A stretch of DNA of 64,000 nt. Origin: Vicingus serpentipes. GTDB taxonomy: Bacteria > Bacteroidota > Bacteroidia > Flavobacteriales_E > Vicingaceae. Below, piece after piece: positions 17,750-26,081 of this stretch (the stretch's first letter is position 1; every line of letters starts with the position of its first letter). The notes under the pieces were generated by a model. It was not told the DNA's origin, searched no databases, and saw only the letters and a program-made list of their open reading frames with translations. The DNA lies in contig JAGFIT010000048.1 in NCBI GenBank assembly GCA_024103385.1, positions 1 through 64,000 of the forward strand, written 5' to 3'. The position numbers were made by a program, and so were the translations under genes.

Positions 17750-20713
17750 TTATTTATTTTTTATCGCGTTATATATCACTTGTTGTATATCTGTTCTGAT
17801 ATTGAGGTGCAATAGTTTTTTATTCTCCGCATCCGGATGTATTCTGTTTGATAAGAACACATACACTATTTCTTCTTCAGGGTCAGCCCAAGCTATCGTT
17901 CCTGTAAATCCAGAATGCCCAAAGCTCAAATAAGACACACAATTACAGGTTGGTCCACCTTCTCCATCCATTACAGGTTTATCAAACCCTGCACCTCTCC
18001 TATTTTCATCATCAATACAATACTGACATTTTGTAAACTCTGCCAATGTAGTATCTGTGATGTAACGCTCTCCTCCATAAACTCCTTTGTTTAAATACAT
18101 TTGCATCAACTTCGCCAAATCATTGGCATTGGAAAAAACACCTGCATGCCCACCTACTCCTCCCAGCATTGCTGCTCCAGGATCATGCACATCTCCATGA
18201 ATCAATTGTTTCCGAAATACTTGATCGTCTTCTGTAGGAACAATTCGGTCTAACGAAAAACGATATCGAGGGTAATATCCCGCAGTAGTCATTCCCAGTT
18301 GAGCATACAGCTTTTCAACATATTTATCCAAAGATACACCTGTTTGCTTATCAACTATTCTCTTTAAAAAATAATACCCTAAATCACTATATCGGTATTC
18401 TTTCTCCTTGATAGGTCCTTTTAATATTCGCTGATAAATAATATCCGGATAATGCTGATTGATATAAATTCCCTCTGCTACTCTATAGGGATAAAAAACA
18501 GATGAATCTTTAGAGTAAATAACAGAATCTAACTGCTTATTTATCATTGTTTTAAGATAAAAAGGAACCCACGCCTGCAAACCCGATTGATGAGCTAATA
18601 TTTCCTTTAAATTCAAATCTCCATAAGCGGAAGAATCTGGTATCAAATCAGACAAATACGCGCTCAAATTAGAATCTAAACTAAACTTTCCTTCGTCCTG
18701 TAATCGCATTACCGCTAATAAAGTAGCTGATATTTTTGTGATGGATGCCAAATCATAAACATCTGTATTCTGCACCTCTCTTTTTTTTTCGTAAGTATGA
18801 TAACCAAACGATTTGTTATAAATTACTTTCCCACTTTTAGCTACCAATACCTGACAACCCGGATAAGCCCCTTCATAAATTCCCTTTAATGCTATCGAAT
18901 CTATTTGATATAAATCACCTTGTAAAATACCAACTTCTTCCGGCACAGTATATTTAAAACGATGAGTCGCCTTTACATCAATGCCAACTCCCACCTTAAA
19001 CTTATCCGAAACGCTAACCGGCAACTTTCCATTTGCTCCAATTCCACCAAAAATCAATTGAGCAGCCCCCTTATTTGCATAAACACTATTCTGATAAGCC
19101 ATAATGAGAGCATCCACTTTTTCAGCAGCTGGAAAATCAATTAAACTGTATGGATTAGCAAATACCGTTAAAATGACTTTATTCCTCATTGATAAATTCG
19201 CTATCATATCTTTAGTTCCTGTCCCAATTTCATAACTTTTCCATGGATTTTTGTCGGAAGTATGTATAGACACAATAATCGTATTGTATGTTCTTAACGT
19301 ATCTAATAATTGAGTATTTTTTTTGCTCTCCAACTCCTTAATTGTAAAATGATCTACTTTACTGTAAAGTGATAACTGTTGTTGAAACTCGCTAATATTA
19401 CCTTCCCCTATAGATAAAGAAGCTATTCTCAAAGTATCCAATCTTTTTAAAGGAATAATGTTCTCTTTATTTTGAAGTACTGTTAACGCTGCTTCCGATA
19501 ACTGTTGGTTCAATAATTCATATTGATTTGTATTTAAATCCGCATAGAGACTATCCAATTTTACAGGCTGATAATCATTTAATTCCATCCATTGCTTCGC
19601 TTTTAAAATCTTCAAACACCTTTGATCAATAGTTGCTTGAGTGATTTTTCCCTCAGCAATAGCTTCCTTAATTTGACGAATAGCTACCGGAACATCTTCT
19701 GAAAACAACAACACATCATTACCAGCTAACAAAGCTTTTACATCTACTTCTCCAGGCTTAAAATAAGAGCTCACCCCTTGCATATTTAATGCATCTGTAA
19801 ATATCAATCCCTTAAACCTTAAGCTATCCTGAAGTAAGTGCGTAACTACATTTTTAGATAATGTAGTTGCAGTATTGGCTGTTTTTTCATACGCTGGAAT
19901 ATACAAATGTGCTACCATCATACTTGTTAATCCGTTATTAATTAACTGTTTAAATGGATATAATTCCACCGAATCCATGCGGGCTGCTGAATGAGGGATA
20001 ACAGGCAATGATTTATGTGAATCTTTATCCGTATCTCCATGTCCTGGAAAATGTTTTGCATTCGCCATTACACGAACAGACTGCATTCCTTTCATATAAG
20101 CTATCCCTTTATTCGCTACATTATTCTTGTCTTCTCCAAAAGAACGTGCATTGATAATTGGGTTTTTCGGATTCACATTCACGTCCACCACGGGAGCAAA
20201 ATTGATGTGTAATCCCACTCTTTTACATTGTTCTCCGATATGTACTCCCATTTGATAAATTAGGTCTTCATTTTGAATGGCACCTAAGGTCATTTGCCAT
20301 GGATATTTGATTGTACTATCTAATCGCATCGCTAACCCCCACTCGCCATCTATCGCCATCATTAAGGGCACTTTAGAAATTTGTTGATACTCGTTGACCA
20401 AAGCCGCTTGCCGAAGTGGTCCTCCCTGCATAAAAATCAATCCTCCTATCTTGTATTTACTAACCAGCTCTTTAATCTGGTTAACATGGTTATTATCTTT
20501 ATTGGAATAAGCAGCCACCATAAATAACTGTGCTATTCTTTCTTCAGGAGTTAACGTTTTAAAAACAGAATCTGCCCAAACTGTACTCACCTGAATATAT
20601 GGGTACTGCTCTTTACGCAATTGCAATTCTTTATCCCACTTCGGCTTAACGAAAGAAGACGAGACAATGAGTATTAAAATCAAACTTATTCCTATGTGTT
20701 TTTTTCTATACAT
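17750..20713 (-). CDS. Exported GH3 beta-N-acetylhexosaminidase fused to a serine beta-lactamase-like domain
   Basis: 987 residues with a signal peptide (MYRKKHIGISLILILIVSSS). Residues about 50-380 are a GH3 domain of NagZ type: KHFPGHGDTDKDSHKSLP holds the His/Asp acid-base dyad, and FTDALNMQGV provides the nucleophile Asp. A GH3 C-terminal-like linker leads to a class C beta-lactamase/esterase domain (about 600-985) with SITK (SxxK), YSDLGYY (YxN-like) and GHSGFTGT. Such fusions occur in Bacteroidota. They suggest that one protein cleaves GlcNAc-MurNAc units and also acts on the peptide or ester part of wall fragments during recycling. It is convergent with the 17351 gene and divergent from transketolase. 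Confidence 0.9.
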   Translation of the reverse strand: MYRKKHIGISLILILIVSSSFVKPKWDKELQLRKEQYPYIQVSTVWADSVFKTLTPEERIAQLFMVAAYSNKDNNHVNQIKELVSKYKIGGLIFMQGGPLRQAALVNEYQQISKVPLMMAIDGEWGLAMRLDSTIKYPWQMTLGAIQNEDLIYQMGVHIGEQCKRVGLHINFAPVVDVNVNPKNPIINARSFGEDKNNVANKGIAYMKGMQSVRVMANAKHFPGHGDTDKDSHKSLPVIPHSAARMDSVELYPFKQLINNGLTSMMVAHLYIPAYEKTANTATTLSKNVVTHLLQDSLRFKGLIFTDALNMQGVSSYFKPGEVDVKALLAGNDVLLFSEDVPVAIRQIKEAIAEGKITQATIDQRCLKILKAKQWMELNDYQPVKLDSLYADLNTNQYELLNQQLSEAALTVLQNKENIIPLKRLDTLRIASLSIGEGNISEFQQQLSLYSKVDHFTIKELESKKNTQLLDTLRTYNTIIVSIHTSDKNPWKSYEIGTGTKDMIANLSMRNKVILTVFANPYSLIDFPAAEKVDALIMAYQNSVYANKGAAQLIFGGIGANGKLPVSVSDKFKVGVGIDVKATHRFKYTVPEEVGILQGDLYQIDSIALKGIYEGAYPGCQVLVAKSGKVIYNKSFGYHTYEKKREVQNTDVYDLASITKISATLLAVMRLQDEGKFSLDSNLSAYLSDLIPDSSAYGDLNLKEILAHQSGLQAWVPFYLKTMINKQLDSVIYSKDSSVFYPYRVAEGIYINQHYPDIIYQRILKGPIKEKEYRYSDLGYYFLKRIVDKQTGVSLDKYVEKLYAQLGMTTAGYYPRYRFSLDRIVPTEDDQVFRKQLIHGDVHDPGAAMLGGVGGHAGVFSNANDLAKLMQMYLNKGVYGGERYITDTTLAEFTKCQYCIDDENRRGAGFDKPVMDGEGGPTCNCVSYLSFGHSGFTGTIAWADPEEEIVYVFLSNRIHPDAENKKLLHLNIRTDIQQVIYNAIKNK

Positions 20714-20867
20714 CCATACTGCTATTTGATAATAAAAGTAACCTTAAAAACAAGTAGAGTTAAAGCAACTTTAATGGATTATCAACAATTGAATTTTCAT
20801 ATCTGCAATTGTTAAAAACTCGTTATTAAAGTTTTTTTTTATTCCCATAAATTCTTGTTTTATCAAC

Positions 20868-20875
20868 TATTTTTG
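20868..20875 (+). promoter_or_regulatory. -7 promoter element upstream of the transketolase N-terminal gene
   Basis: TATTTTTG fits TAnnTTTG and lies 43 bases before the ATG in the 204-bp divergent spacer. No convincing -33 TTG is at the usual distance. Confidence 0.45.
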
Positions 20876-20917
20876 CTGGGATAAACTAAATTATATCATC
20901 CTAAAAACACAATAAAA

Positions 20918-21763
20918 ATGCCAGCAATTAGCGAATTAGAAAAAACAGCTACTCAAATAAGAAGAGACATTGTTAGAATGGTACATGCCGTTAGTTCAGG
21001 ACACCCCGGAGGGTCTTTAGGTTGTGCCGATTTTTTAACCGCACTGTATTTTGAAGTGATGAACCACACCCCTCAACCATTTAATATGGACGGAACCAAT
21101 GAAGATGTATTTTTCTTATCGAACGGACACATATCCCCTGTTTTTTATAGTGTTTTGGCTCGATCTGGTTACTTTCCTGTTGAAGAATTAAAGACGTTTA
21201 GAAAATTAAATAGCCGATTACAAGGTCATCCTACTACTCACGAAGGATTACCAGGTGTTAGAATTGCTAGTGGTTCTTTAGGTCAAGGGATGTCAAACGC
21301 AATTGGAGCTGCCTTAACCAAAAAGTTAAATGGCGATAAAGGAATTATTTTCTCGCTACATGGCGATGGTGAAATACAAGAAGGTCAGATATGGGAAGCA
21401 GCAATGTATGCCGCTCACAACAAAGTAGATAACTACATTGCAACAATTGATTACAACCACAAACAAATTGATGGAGACATCAGTGATGTATTGGATTTGG
21501 GTGATATAGATGCAAAATGGCAAGCTTTTGGATGGGATGTGATGCATATGAATGGAAATGACATGCAAAACGTAGTTAACACCTTAAACGAAGCTAAAAC
21601 ACACTTAGGAAAAGGAAAACCCGTTATGATTATTATGAAAACAGAAATGGGACAAGGAGTGGACTACATGATGCATACACACAAATGGCATGGAAGCGCT
21701 CCTAATGATGAACAATTAGCTAGTGCACTAAACCAATTGGAAGAAACATTGGGAGATTATTGA
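20918..21763 (+). CDS. Transketolase, N-terminal (thiamine pyrophosphate-binding) subunit
   Basis: 281 residues, typical for the split form. It contains SSGHPGGSLGCADFLTALYF, SNGHISPVFYSVL, GSLGQGMSNAIGAA and the TPP/metal motif HGDGEIQEGQIWEAAMYA, then KTEMGQGVDYM. With its partner it moves two-carbon ketol units between sugar phosphates in the non-oxidative pentose phosphate pathway in the cytosol. In relatives the C-terminal subunit gene follows directly; here a VWA gene and a REP-like repeat lie in between. Confidence 0.95.
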   Translation: MPAISELEKTATQIRRDIVRMVHAVSSGHPGGSLGCADFLTALYFEVMNHTPQPFNMDGTNEDVFFLSNGHISPVFYSVLARSGYFPVEELKTFRKLNSRLQGHPTTHEGLPGVRIASGSLGQGMSNAIGAALTKKLNGDKGIIFSLHGDGEIQEGQIWEAAMYAAHNKVDNYIATIDYNHKQIDGDISDVLDLGDIDAKWQAFGWDVMHMNGNDMQNVVNTLNEAKTHLGKGKPVMIIMKTEMGQGVDYMMHTHKWHGSAPNDEQLASALNQLEETLGDY

Positions 21764-21770
21764 TCAACAT

Positions 21771-21812
21771 CATTGCGATTCCGGTGAAGAATGAAACCGG
21801 AAGAAGCAATCT
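21771..21812. repeat. REP-like palindromic repeat between transketolase N gene and VWA gene
   Basis: The arms ATTGC-GA-TTCCGGT (21772-21785) and ACCGGAA-GAA-GCAAT (21796-21810) form a long, slightly bulged hairpin with a 10-base loop. The sequence resembles the dispersed intergenic repeats of Bacteroidota that read CATTGCGA...GAAGCAATCTC. It starts 7 bases after the transketolase N stop and ends about 12 bases before the GTG of the VWA gene. Confidence 0.75.
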
Positions 21813-21824
21813 CTTTAAAACAAA

Positions 21825-23204
21825 GTGAAAACACTAAAAAAACATACCAACCTAATTCTTACTGCACTACTATTGGTGCTGACTGCTACCTCCTACTCCC
21901 AAACCCCACAAAAAACAAGAATACTTTTTGTACTAGACGCTTCTCAAAGTATGCTCGGAAAATGGGATAAAGAGCAAAAAATGAAGGTGGCAACACGTTT
22001 GATGAGCAACTTAATGGACAGCCTAAAAACCATTGAGAATCTGGAGGTGGCGCTACGCGTTTATGGTCATCAGTTTTCTGTTGCTATGGGCGAAAGAAGT
22101 TGTGAAGATACCAAATTAGAGGTCCCTTTCAACCCGAACAATTACGACAAGATTAAAAGCGTACTAAAAGGACTTTACCCACAAGGAACAACTCCTATTG
22201 CTTACTCATTAGAACAAACCAAAAACGATTTCCCCCCATGCAGCAACTGCAAAAATATCATCATTTTAATTACGGATGGTATTGAAGAATGTGATGGAGA
22301 CCCATGCGCTGTAGCTTTAGCATTGAGAAAAAATGGAGTTACGCTTAAACCTTTTGTTATTGGAATGGGGCTCGATTTAGAAACTATTGATGCTTTTAGA
22401 TGCATCGGAACCTTTTTTGAAACCAATGATCAAGCTTCTTTTGAAAATGTGCTGAACATTGTTATCTCTCAAGTAATGAACAACACGTCTGTTCAGGTCA
22501 ATTTAATTGATGCTAACGGGTTTCCTTCTGAAACAGATGTGAACATGACCTTCTATGACAGCTTCTCAAAAGCCATACAATATAATTTTATGCATACCAT
22601 TAATCACAAGGGAAACCCAGATACTATTCCTTTAGACCCTGCTCTCAAATATGACCTAGTCGTTCATACCCTTCCTCCTATTGGGAAAGAGAACATTACC
22701 ATCAACCCAGGCAAGCATAATATTATTGCGTTAGATGCCCCTCAAGGACTGCTCCAGTTAAAGATGAATGGATTGAATGAGTACAGTGACTTAAAATGTA
22801 TTGTTAGAAAAGCTGGAGAAATGAACACCCTTTACGTCCAAAATTTTGAAGAAACGACCAAGTACATTACCGGCAACTACGATCTGGAAATTTTAACCTT
22901 ACCCAGAATGTACGTTAGTGATGTAAATATCGCCCAAAGCCACACTACTAAAGTGTTTATCCCTGAACCCGGCATTGCCACCATTTACCTGCAAAGCAAA
23001 GGCATCACCAGCATTTTTGTGGAGAAAGAAAATAAATTGGAATGGATATATAACATTCCTGAAAGTCATACCAGACAAACCATTGTTTTGCAGCCCGGAA
23101 AGTATAGAGCAGTAAATCGTGGGTTAAATTCAAAACAAGTCATTTTTACTAAAGAAATTCAATTTCAAATAACTTCAGGAGCTTCAACTCAGGTTAAATT
23201 TTAA
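21825..23204 (+). CDS. Exported von Willebrand factor A domain protein inserted between transketolase genes
   Basis: 459 residues from a GTG start, with a signal peptide (MKTLKKHTNLILTALLLVL, ending SYSQ). The VWA domain spans about residues 30-205 and keeps a full MIDAS: LFVLDASQSM (DxSxS), GTTPIAYSL (Thr) and LITDGIEECDGDPC (Asp). The remaining 250 residues look like beta-sandwich repeats with no clear family. Periplasmic or surface metal-dependent protein binding is likely, with an unknown partner. The gene sits between the two transketolase subunit genes and is only 5 bases from the second, so it may be co-transcribed. Its codon use looks somewhat richer in C than its neighbours, a visual impression only. 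Confidence 0.82.
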   Translation: MKTLKKHTNLILTALLLVLTATSYSQTPQKTRILFVLDASQSMLGKWDKEQKMKVATRLMSNLMDSLKTIENLEVALRVYGHQFSVAMGERSCEDTKLEVPFNPNNYDKIKSVLKGLYPQGTTPIAYSLEQTKNDFPPCSNCKNIIILITDGIEECDGDPCAVALALRKNGVTLKPFVIGMGLDLETIDAFRCIGTFFETNDQASFENVLNIVISQVMNNTSVQVNLIDANGFPSETDVNMTFYDSFSKAIQYNFMHTINHKGNPDTIPLDPALKYDLVVHTLPPIGKENITINPGKHNIIALDAPQGLLQLKMNGLNEYSDLKCIVRKAGEMNTLYVQNFEETTKYITGNYDLEILTLPRMYVSDVNIAQSHTTKVFIPEPGIATIYLQSKGITSIFVEKENKLEWIYNIPESHTRQTIVLQPGKYRAVNRGLNSKQVIFTKEIQFQITSGASTQVKF

Positions 23205-23209
23205 AAAAT

Positions 23210-24157
23210 ATGAAAAAATACACATACACAGAAGAAAAAGATACTCGTTCAGGTTTTGGAGATGGCCTAACTGAATTGGGAAGAGAAAACAAAGATGTGG
23301 TAGCGCTATGTGCGGATTTAACAGGTTCGTTAAAAATGAACGACTTTGAAAATGAAAATCCCGATCGTTTCTTTCAAGTTGGTATTGCAGAAGCAAACAT
23401 GATTGGTATTGCTGCTGGAATGACTATTGGTGGCAAAATTCCTTACACGGGCACTTTTGCTAACTTCTCTACAGGAAGAGTGTATGACCAAATCAGACAA
23501 GCTGTAGCCTACTCTGGTAAAAACGTTAAGATATGTGCATCACATGCTGGAATAACACTTGGGGAAGACGGTGCAACCCATCAAATATTAGAAGACATAG
23601 GTTTAATGAAAATGTTGCCTGGGATGACTGTTATCAACACTTGCGACTATAACCAAACCAAAGCAGCAACCAAAGCAATTGCCAACCATAAAGGACCTGT
23701 TTACTTGCGTTTTGGAAGACCAAAAGTACCTGTGTTTATGAATGAGGAGTTTGTTATTGGTAAAGCCATTACGTTAAACGAAGGGACCGATGTAAGCATA
23801 TTTGCTACCGGTCATTTAGTATGGGAAGCCATTAAAGCCGGAGAGATTTTGGAAGAAAAAGGGATCAACGCAGAAATAATAAACATCCACACCATTAAAC
23901 CTTTAGACGAAAAAGCAGTCTTAACCTCAGCAAGCAAAACAAAATGCATTGTAACTGCCGAAGAACACATGAGAAACGGTGGTTTAGGAGATAGTATCGC
24001 TCAGGTTATCTCCCAAAACAACCCAATGCCAATTGAATATGTTGCTGTAAATGATAGTTTCGGAGAAAGTGGAACTCCGAACCAATTGATGGAAAAATAT
24101 GGTTTAACTGCTGAAGCAATAGTAGCTGCTACAGAAAAAGCAATTGCAAGAAAGTAA
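23210..24157 (+). CDS. Transketolase, C-terminal subunit
   Basis: 315 residues. It contains the pyrimidine-binding domain (RSGFGDGLTELGRENKDVVALCADLTGS, FFQVGIAEANMIGIAAG) with the conserved Glu in GIAEAN, then HAGITLGEDGATHQ, and a C-terminal domain with AEEHMRNGGLGDSIAQ. It pairs with the product of the 20918 gene to form active transketolase. The two genes are separated by about 1.45 kb. It is followed by a REP-like element, not a clear terminator. Confidence 0.95.
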   Translation: MKKYTYTEEKDTRSGFGDGLTELGRENKDVVALCADLTGSLKMNDFENENPDRFFQVGIAEANMIGIAAGMTIGGKIPYTGTFANFSTGRVYDQIRQAVAYSGKNVKICASHAGITLGEDGATHQILEDIGLMKMLPGMTVINTCDYNQTKAATKAIANHKGPVYLRFGRPKVPVFMNEEFVIGKAITLNEGTDVSIFATGHLVWEAIKAGEILEEKGINAEIINIHTIKPLDEKAVLTSASKTKCIVTAEEHMRNGGLGDSIAQVISQNNPMPIEYVAVNDSFGESGTPNQLMEKYGLTAEAIVAATEKAIARK

Positions 24158-24198
24158 TAAAACCTAAGAAAAGACTGTCTGTAAAACACCAAATAATC

Positions 24199-24278
24199 CG
24201 TCACCCTGAACTCGTTTCAGGGCCTATGTACCGATAAAACAAAATCCTGAAACATTCCGACAGCTATTGGAACAGGAT
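24199..24278. repeat. REP-like multi-arm inverted repeat
   Basis: CCCTGAA (24204-24210) pairs with TTCAGGG (24216-24222); alternatively GTTTCAGG (24214-24221) pairs with CCTGAAAC (24246-24253). A further pair is ATCCTG (24244-24249) with CAGGAT (24273-24278). The GTCACCCTGAACTCGTTTCAGGG-type start is a familiar dispersed Bacteroidota repeat. It fills most of the gap between transketolase C and the sigma factor gene. Confidence 0.65.
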
Positions 24279-24318
24279 AGTGCAAACGTTCTTCTTCAAG
24301 CAATTTTTAAATGTAAGT

Positions 24319-24867
24319 ATGGAACATTACTCTGACGATAAGTTATTAGAAATGTTTCGGGATGAAAAATCCCGGAACAATGCTTATGCACTGATTGTTC
24401 ATAAACACAAAGAACGACTCTATTGGCATATCCGTAGGATAGTAATTAACCATGATGATGCTGATGATGTTTTACAAAACACACTTATCAAAACATGGAA
24501 AGGACTATCTAACTTTAAGGCTGAATCGAAACTTTACACTTGGCTATACCGAATTGCCACCAACGAATCCATTACTTTTTTAAACCAGAAGCGAAAACGC
24601 TTTTTCATACCAATTGTTGACGTAGAACAAGAACTTGCTCAATCGTTAGAGAGTGATGAATATTATACTGGTGACGAAATTCAACTGAAATTACAGAAAG
24701 CCATCCTTACCCTACCTGAAAAACAACGACTGGTGTTTAACATGAAATACTACGAAGAAATGAAATATGAAGAAATAGCGGATATTTTAGGAACTTCTAT
24801 TGGCGCATTAAAAGCATCTTATCATCATGCCGTAAAAAAAATTGAAATTTATTTAACCGCAAATTAA
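24319..24867 (+). CDS. ECF-type RNA polymerase sigma factor
   Basis: About 182 residues from ATG 24319. The longer frame from 24280 begins inside a repeat and is not supported. Region 2 has DDADDVLQNTLIKTWKGL and FKAESKLYTWLYRIATNE; region 4 has LPEKQRLVFNMKYYEEMKYEEIADILGTSIGALKASYHHAVKKI, the helix-turn-helix that reads the -35 element. It should direct RNA polymerase to envelope-stress promoters. The two genes that follow, a single-pass membrane protein and a Spy-like periplasmic protein, form the regulatory unit usually seen with such sigma factors in this phylum. Confidence 0.9.
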   Translation: MEHYSDDKLLEMFRDEKSRNNAYALIVHKHKERLYWHIRRIVINHDDADDVLQNTLIKTWKGLSNFKAESKLYTWLYRIATNESITFLNQKRKRFFIPIVDVEQELAQSLESDEYYTGDEIQLKLQKAILTLPEKQRLVFNMKYYEEMKYEEIADILGTSIGALKASYHHAVKKIEIYLTAN

Positions 24868-24899
24868 ACCTTTTGCAAAAAACAATGTCTTAACTACAA

Positions 24900-25349
24900 A
24901 TGAAAAACAAAAATAACATACCCGAAAATCCATTAAAAGATGCCCCATTTCTTTCCAAAATAAAGAAAGAAAACCATTTTTTAACCCCAAAAAACTATTT
25001 TGAATCTTTAGATGAAGTAAGATTAGATAAATACCTGAATAAAAATAAATTAACAATTATTTTTGACAATTTGTCATACCGTATTTTTATCCCTTTAGCT
25101 GCATGTGTTGCCATTTTTATATTGGTATTTAACTACAATTTAAAAACCAACAAAACATCCCTTACTTCCGAACAAGTATATGAGACATTAGTGAACGAAG
25201 ATTACATTGAAATTGAAGATGATTTATTGTATGAAACTTACTATGAAGTTACCCAATCATCCTCACCTACGCTAGAAGAAAATGACGAATACATTGAATA
25301 CTTAATAGAAAACGATATCGATATCAATTTAATAATAGCTGAATTATAA
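24900..25349 (+). CDS. Single-pass membrane protein, probable partner (anti-sigma) of the adjacent sigma factor
   Basis: 149 residues: a cytoplasmic N-terminus with the conserved-looking segment FLTPKNYFESL, one membrane helix (RIFIPLAACVAIFILVFNY, about residues 62-80) and a very acidic extracytoplasmic tail. No zinc-binding anti-sigma motif is present. The position 32 bases after the sigma gene and the topology suggest an anti-sigma role, an inference from context. Confidence 0.65.
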   Translation: MKNKNNIPENPLKDAPFLSKIKKENHFLTPKNYFESLDEVRLDKYLNKNKLTIIFDNLSYRIFIPLAACVAIFILVFNYNLKTNKTSLTSEQVYETLVNEDYIEIEDDLLYETYYEVTQSSSPTLEENDEYIEYLIENDIDINLIIAEL

Positions 25350-25366
25350 ACTTAAATTAAAGAATT

Positions 25367-25861
25367 ATGAAAAAATCAACCTCAATTGTTATAGCATTAC
25401 TATTATTATGCTCAACACTACTGGCTCAACATCATGGTGCTGAAGACAGAAAAGAATACAAAGAAAAGATCAAATCCATGAAAATTGCTTTTATTACCGA
25501 AAAAATGGACCTTACCCCTGAAGAAGCACAGCAGTTTTGGCCTGTTTATAATGAGTATGAAAACAAACGGGAAACACTTCTAAAAGAAAAGTGGGCAGAA
25601 AAGAAAAAAAACAAAGAGAACCAAGAACTTTCTAACGAAGAAATAAAAAAGCACATTGAAAACCACTTCGTAACAAGACAAAAAGAACTAGATCTAGACA
25701 AAGAGTACCACACTAAATTTCTAGCTGTTTTACCAATTAAAAAAGTAGGTGCGCTTTACATGGCAAGAGAGCAATTTAAACGTGATTTACTCAAAAAAAT
25801 GAAAAACCATAAACAAGGAGAGCATCACAGAGAAGGACACCCAGCTCCACCTGCAGAATAA
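25367..25861 (+). CDS. Spy/CpxP-like periplasmic protein
   Basis: 164 residues with a signal peptide (MKKSTSIVIALLLLCSTLLAQ). The mature part is charged and helical. It has LTPEEAQQFWPVYNEYENKRE, the LTxxQ-like motif of the Spy/CpxP group of periplasmic chaperones and metal sensors, and a His-rich end (HKQGEHHREGHPAPP) that could bind metal. It closes the sigma/membrane-partner operon 17 bases downstream, and a strong symmetrical terminator follows. Confidence 0.75.
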   Translation: MKKSTSIVIALLLLCSTLLAQHHGAEDRKEYKEKIKSMKIAFITEKMDLTPEEAQQFWPVYNEYENKRETLLKEKWAEKKKNKENQELSNEEIKKHIENHFVTRQKELDLDKEYHTKFLAVLPIKKVGALYMAREQFKRDLLKKMKNHKQGEHHREGHPAPPAE

Positions 25862-25879
25862 ATAAGCAATAGACTTATT

Positions 25880-25913
25880 AAAAAGAGGACATCCAATTGG
25901 ATGTCCTCTTTTT
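25880..25913. terminator. Strong symmetrical terminator after the Spy-like gene
   Basis: A perfect palindrome with 17-bp arms centred on CCAATTGG (A5-GAGGACATCCAA and its complement ending T5). The A-run and T-run at the ends would let it stop transcription from both sides. Confidence 0.9.
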
Positions 25914-26007
25914 CTTATAAATAACCGTATATTTAAACGTTTATTATGCGATTAATCTACGAATAACTATTTCAACTCCTTTAAGGATAAATCTTGCCGT
26001 AATTCTG

Positions 26008-26015
26008 TATATTTG
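26008..26015 (+). promoter_or_regulatory. -7 promoter element of the NACHT insert
   Basis: TATATTTG, followed by G, with a TTG 11 bases upstream (25994-25996). The same TTG-N11-TATATTTGG arrangement precedes the insert at 50512. The predicted transcript starts just before the palindrome at 26028. Confidence 0.6.
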
Positions 26016-26027
26016 GAATGTATAATG

Positions 26028-26057
26028 CGAATAAAGTACACTAGTGCACTTTATTCG
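26028..26057. repeat. 30-bp palindrome at the head of the NACHT insert
   Basis: Arms CGAATAAAGT (26028-26037) and ACTTTATTCG (26048-26057) are perfect. The centre ACACTAGTGC has one unpaired position (A26038/C26047). It is a close relative of the palindrome at 50550-50577. There is no T-run, so it is not a terminator. Confidence 0.85.
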
Positions 26058-26058
26058 G

Positions 26059-26069
26059 TTGTTGGCAGC
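26059..26069 (+). repeat. 5' member of the inverted repeat that brackets the NACHT gene
   Basis: TTGTTGGCAGC here is the exact reverse complement of GCTGCCAACAA at 28070-28080. It lies 2 bases after the palindrome and 12 bases before ATG 26082. Confidence 0.8.
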
Positions 26070-26081
26070 AAGCAGAATATT

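Noticed and set aside
24280-24318. Longer N-terminus of the sigma factor
   Set aside because: It begins directly after the REP-like element and adds residues not typical of ECF region 2; ATG 24319 fits the family.
26013-26081. N-terminal extension of the NACHT protein through the palindrome
   Set aside because: The frame is open, but it starts inside the -7 promoter box and crosses the palindrome and inverted arm, which are shared with an insert encoding an unrelated protein.
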